Below, piece by piece: positions 61,708 through 64,000 of a DNA stretch of 64,000 bases. Under the pieces are notes generated by a model, which saw only the letters and a program-made list of their open reading frames with translations, was not told the DNA's origin and did no database searches. The DNA comes from Streptomyces sp. S.PB5 (GTDB lineage: Bacteria > Actinomycetota > Actinomycetes > Streptomycetales > Streptomycetaceae). Position 1 is the stretch's first letter. Every line of letters starts with the position of its first letter. The DNA lies in NCBI RefSeq assembly GCF_030403745.1, contig NZ_JAQMWP010000006.1:62001-126000 (forward strand). The letters run 5' to 3'. Position numbers and translations under genes: made by a program.

Positions 61708-62230
61708 GACGTCTCCTCCATCGGCGGAAAAGCTCCGGACCGGACGCCGGGTACCCCCGTCACGGCCGGACATGGCCCGTTTCCGGCGGGGGAGCGGCTC
61801 GGAGAAGGTCTTCACAGGCGGCGAGCGGGTCGCTACCTTCGGTGGTGGTGCGAGTCAGGAAGCGGCCGCCCACGAGATCGCCCGTGCTGGAGTGCCGCTC
61901 ATGCCCCTGCCCACTCTCCCCCGGACGTACCCGCCACGGACCGCCGCCGCCTGCCGGCTGTCCGGTCCGTAGCGCCGTCCCCTTGAACCAGCGTCTCCGT
62001 GCCCGCGACGCCGACCGGGGCGTTCCCGCCGCCCCGCGCGGGAACGGGGATGTCCGGCGAGGACCCGCAGGGGAGCGGTGCGTCCTCGCGAGGGCGGTCG
62101 CCACCGGCCACCAGGAAGGCGACCGCCCTCACCTTCCGCCGCCGCGCACTTTCCGCCACCGCGAACCGTCTGCCGCCGGTCACCTCTCCCGGCCGTTCAC
62201 CGCTCCCGGCCGTTCACCGCTCCCGGCCGT
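61708..62230. other. Upstream region of the GAF-ANTAR genes
   Basis: 523 nt with no supported gene. It holds an 8-bp inverted repeat at 62057-62064 and 62082-62089 (gcgaggac / gtcctcgc) and most of the 17-bp repeats described next. Promoters for the GAF-ANTAR group should lie here. Confidence 0.5.
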
Positions 62231-62241
62231 TCACCGCTTCT
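62191..62241 (+). repeat. Three tandem 17-bp units overlapping a gene end
   Basis: ggccgttcaccgctccc at 62191-62207 and 62208-62224, and a diverged third copy to 62241. The third copy includes the stop codon and last residues of the TIGR03943 gene. Confidence 0.85.
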
Positions 62242-62953
62242 CGTACGGGTCCGCCGGCTGCTTCGCCTGCTTCACCGCCGTCGCGTCCAGTACCGGCGGC
62301 CACGCCGAGTCCGTGCCGAGCTTCCCCTCGGGGTGCCAGGTCCCGGTGACGGTGACCCAGCTGTCGGCGGGCGACGCATCCTCGCCCCGCACCTCGACCT
62401 TGCTCGTGGTGGCGTCGGCGGCACAGCAGGAGACGAGCAGCCGGGTGACGTACCAGCTCCCGTCGTCCCCATGCGTCACGAACCCGGTCATCCGGACGGT
62501 ACGGCCCTTCAGCGACCGCCCGCTGTCATAGACCGCCCGCGACGCGAACTCCCCCACCGCGATCTCCACCGGATCCCCGGCCGGCAGCGCGGGAAAGGTC
62601 CCCACTGCCCGAGCCGCCCGCTGGGCCGCCTCCCGCTCGGCGCTGTAGGACCCGAGCGCGGGCGGCGGGAAGAGCAGCAGGGCGAGGGCGGGAAGGGTGA
62701 GAAGCCAGGCGACACGGGGCCCATGACCATGACCGTGCCCCGGATCATGCTCGCCCCCGTCCTCATCGTCCCGTGCCGACCGCCGTACGACGGCCATGGC
62801 GGCCCCCAGCAGCACCAGCGCCGCCCCGGACACGATCAGATACGGCCGCAGCCCCGCCTGCACATACCGCAGATACAGCGTGCTGAACGCCGAGATCCGC
62901 AGGATCGCCGCCCCGACGAGCATCAGCAGCAGGGCAGGCCCGTACCGCCTCAC
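62231..62953 (-). CDS. TIGR03943-family membrane protein
   Basis: A 240-residue protein: three N-terminal transmembrane helices (PALLLMLVGAAILRISAFSTLYL; LIVSGAALVLLGAAMAV; VAWLLTLPALALLLFPPPAL) with the His/Gly stretch GHGHGHG between helices 2 and 3, then an extracellular domain with VRMTGFVTHGDDGSWYVTRLLVSCCAADATTS (a vicinal Cys pair). This family pairs with the permease upstream in actinobacteria; the pair is implicated in metal handling by its Cys and His residues, but substrate is unknown. GTG at 62953 overlaps the upstream gene's TGA by 4 nt. Confidence 0.9.
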   Translation of the reverse strand: MRRYGPALLLMLVGAAILRISAFSTLYLRYVQAGLRPYLIVSGAALVLLGAAMAVVRRSARDDEDGGEHDPGHGHGHGPRVAWLLTLPALALLLFPPPALGSYSAEREAAQRAARAVGTFPALPAGDPVEIAVGEFASRAVYDSGRSLKGRTVRMTGFVTHGDDGSWYVTRLLVSCCAADATTSKVEVRGEDASPADSWVTVTGTWHPEGKLGTDSAWPPVLDATAVKQAKQPADPYEKR

Positions 62954-63957
62954 AACAGCCACCACCCCACGAGCACACTGCTCATCACGGCCACCACCCA
63001 CGTCACGGCCGAGAACCGCACCGCGAAGCCCCGCCCGAACGTCCCCGCCTGCAACGCGATCAGCTTCAGGTCGACCATCGGCCCCACCACCATGAACGCC
63101 AGCCGCGCGGTCGGCGAGAAGCCGCTCAGCGAGGCCGCGACGAACGCGTCCGCCTCGCTGCACACGCACAGCACCACGGCGAGAACCGCCAGCAGCAGCA
63201 CCGACAGCCAGGCGGACCCGGTGAACACATCGAGCACCGACCTCGGTACGACGATGTTGAAGGTCGCCGCGGCCGCCGCACCGAGCACGAGGAACCCGCC
63301 GGCGTGCAGAAAGTCGTGCTGGAGTCCGGCGCCGAAGGCCTTGAGGCCGCGGGCCTCGGGAGCGTGCCGCTTCGGGGGCCGCAGCCACTCCTCCTTGCCG
63401 AACCGCGCCCACAGCCACCCCATCACCACGGCCGCCGCCAGCGAGGCGACGAGCCGGCCCAGCACCATCTCCGGCTGGGTGGGAAAGGCGATGGACGTGG
63501 CGACGAGCACGACGGGGTTGATCGCGGGCGCGGAGAGGAGGAAGGCCAGCGCGGCGGCCGGGGCCACGCCCCGCCGCATCAGGCTCCCGGCCACGGGCAC
63601 GGACGCGCACTCACAGCCGGGCAGTACGACTCCCGCCGCCCCCGCGACCGGCACGGCGAGGGCCTGATTGCGCGGCAGCAGCCGGGTGAAGACGCGCTCC
63701 GGCACGAACGCGCCGATCGCCGCCGAGACGACCGTCCCCAGCAGCAGGAACGGCACTGCCTGGACGGTGATCGCGGTGAAGACGGTCCACCAGGCGGCGA
63801 CGGGCGGGGTGTAGAGGTCGAGGGCGAGGGTGGGCCCGAGCACGGACACGACGGTCGCGATGGCGAGCAGCGCGGCCCCGCCGAGGACGGCGTGGACGAG
63901 CGCGCGCACGACGAGCCGCAGCCCGTCGGCCGCGGTCCTCTGGTTCTCCACGCGCAT
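62950..63957 (-). CDS. DUF318/ArsP-type permease
   Basis: A 335-residue polytopic protein with about eight to nine transmembrane helices. Motif GCECASVPVAGSLMRRGVAPAAALAFLLSAPAINPVV at about 114-150 is typical of the DUF318 permeases (YraQ, ArsP), where Cys pairs take part in organoarsenic or metal export. A second CSEAD motif lies at about 268. The downstream gene starts inside its stop (GTGA), so they are translationally coupled. ATG at 63957. The trailing 43 nt to the window end are upstream sequence. Confidence 0.92.
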   Translation of the reverse strand: MRVENQRTAADGLRLVVRALVHAVLGGAALLAIATVVSVLGPTLALDLYTPPVAAWWTVFTAITVQAVPFLLLGTVVSAAIGAFVPERVFTRLLPRNQALAVPVAGAAGVVLPGCECASVPVAGSLMRRGVAPAAALAFLLSAPAINPVVLVATSIAFPTQPEMVLGRLVASLAAAVVMGWLWARFGKEEWLRPPKRHAPEARGLKAFGAGLQHDFLHAGGFLVLGAAAAATFNIVVPRSVLDVFTGSAWLSVLLLAVLAVVLCVCSEADAFVAASLSGFSPTARLAFMVVGPMVDLKLIALQAGTFGRGFAVRFSAVTWVVAVMSSVLVGWWLL

Positions 63958-64000
63958 GCCCCGTCGGTCGGTCAGCGTTCCGCTCCCCCGCGAAGGCTAA

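Noticed and set aside
62078..63667. Long plus-strand open frame over the permease
   Set aside because: Shadow of two minus-strand genes; the upper part is made of repeats.

Overview
The window is very GC-rich, with strong G/C bias at third codon positions, GTG and TTG starts, lipobox and LAxTG surface proteins, BTAD-type regulators and GAF-ANTAR proteins. This points to a Streptomyces chromosome; the genus is inferred from gene content and codon bias, not from a marker gene. No tRNA, rRNA, CRISPR array, complete insertion sequence or prophage was seen.

Layout. (1) 1-4000: cold-shock protein, a perfect hairpin, a DEAD-box RNA helicase, a CBS protein and a small conserved protein, then a MerR-type regulator behind a roughly 400-nt structured leader. 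(2) 4000-9070: a worn region with a histidine-kinase remnant, a VOC protein, two hypothetical genes, a TetR/SDR pair sharing one operator palindrome (three copies), and an antiporter/CBS chimeric remnant. (3) 9087-16604: a minus-strand operon of a small membrane protein, a YqiK-type flotillin and a 1617-aa DUF3686-type AAA+ ATPase. (4) 16.8-28.1 kb: PucR regulator, SRPBCC and TfoX-like proteins, a ferritin-like plus hemerythrin operon, a two-component system, DUF4232 lipoprotein, a membrane-anchored HTH protein and a PAP2 enzyme. (5) 28.3-30.4 kb: a second csp-hairpin-DEAD-box cassette. (6) 30.5-50.1 kb: three large ATPase regulators (two BTAD, one LuxR), SGNH esterase, a stand-alone TrpF, orphan sugar-binding lipoprotein, lysyl oxidase and others. 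(7) 50.1-57.2 kb: secreted proteins, alpha-glucosidase, a sortase substrate, nucleoside hydrolase and a short threonyl-tRNA synthetase behind a Thr-codon leader peptide and terminator. (8) 57.3-64 kb: lipoprotein, three consecutive GAF-ANTAR proteins and a permease/TIGR03943 pair.

Main points. The best candidate for a poorly described system is the flotillin/AAA+ operon, which looks like a membrane-scaffold and remodelling-ATPase module. The best regulatory findings are the probable ribosome-mediated attenuator of the short thrS, and the two csp-helicase cassettes whose shared 15-bp hairpin differs by a compensatory base-pair change. A 111-bp piece of the second helicase gene recurs inverted 4.5 kb away in a repeat-rich gap upstream of a hypothetical gene and downstream of trpF, so that gap seems to be a rearrangement hot spot.

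All functions come from reading translated sequence and recalled family motifs; no database search was run. Start codons were chosen from ribosome-binding sites and family start points.
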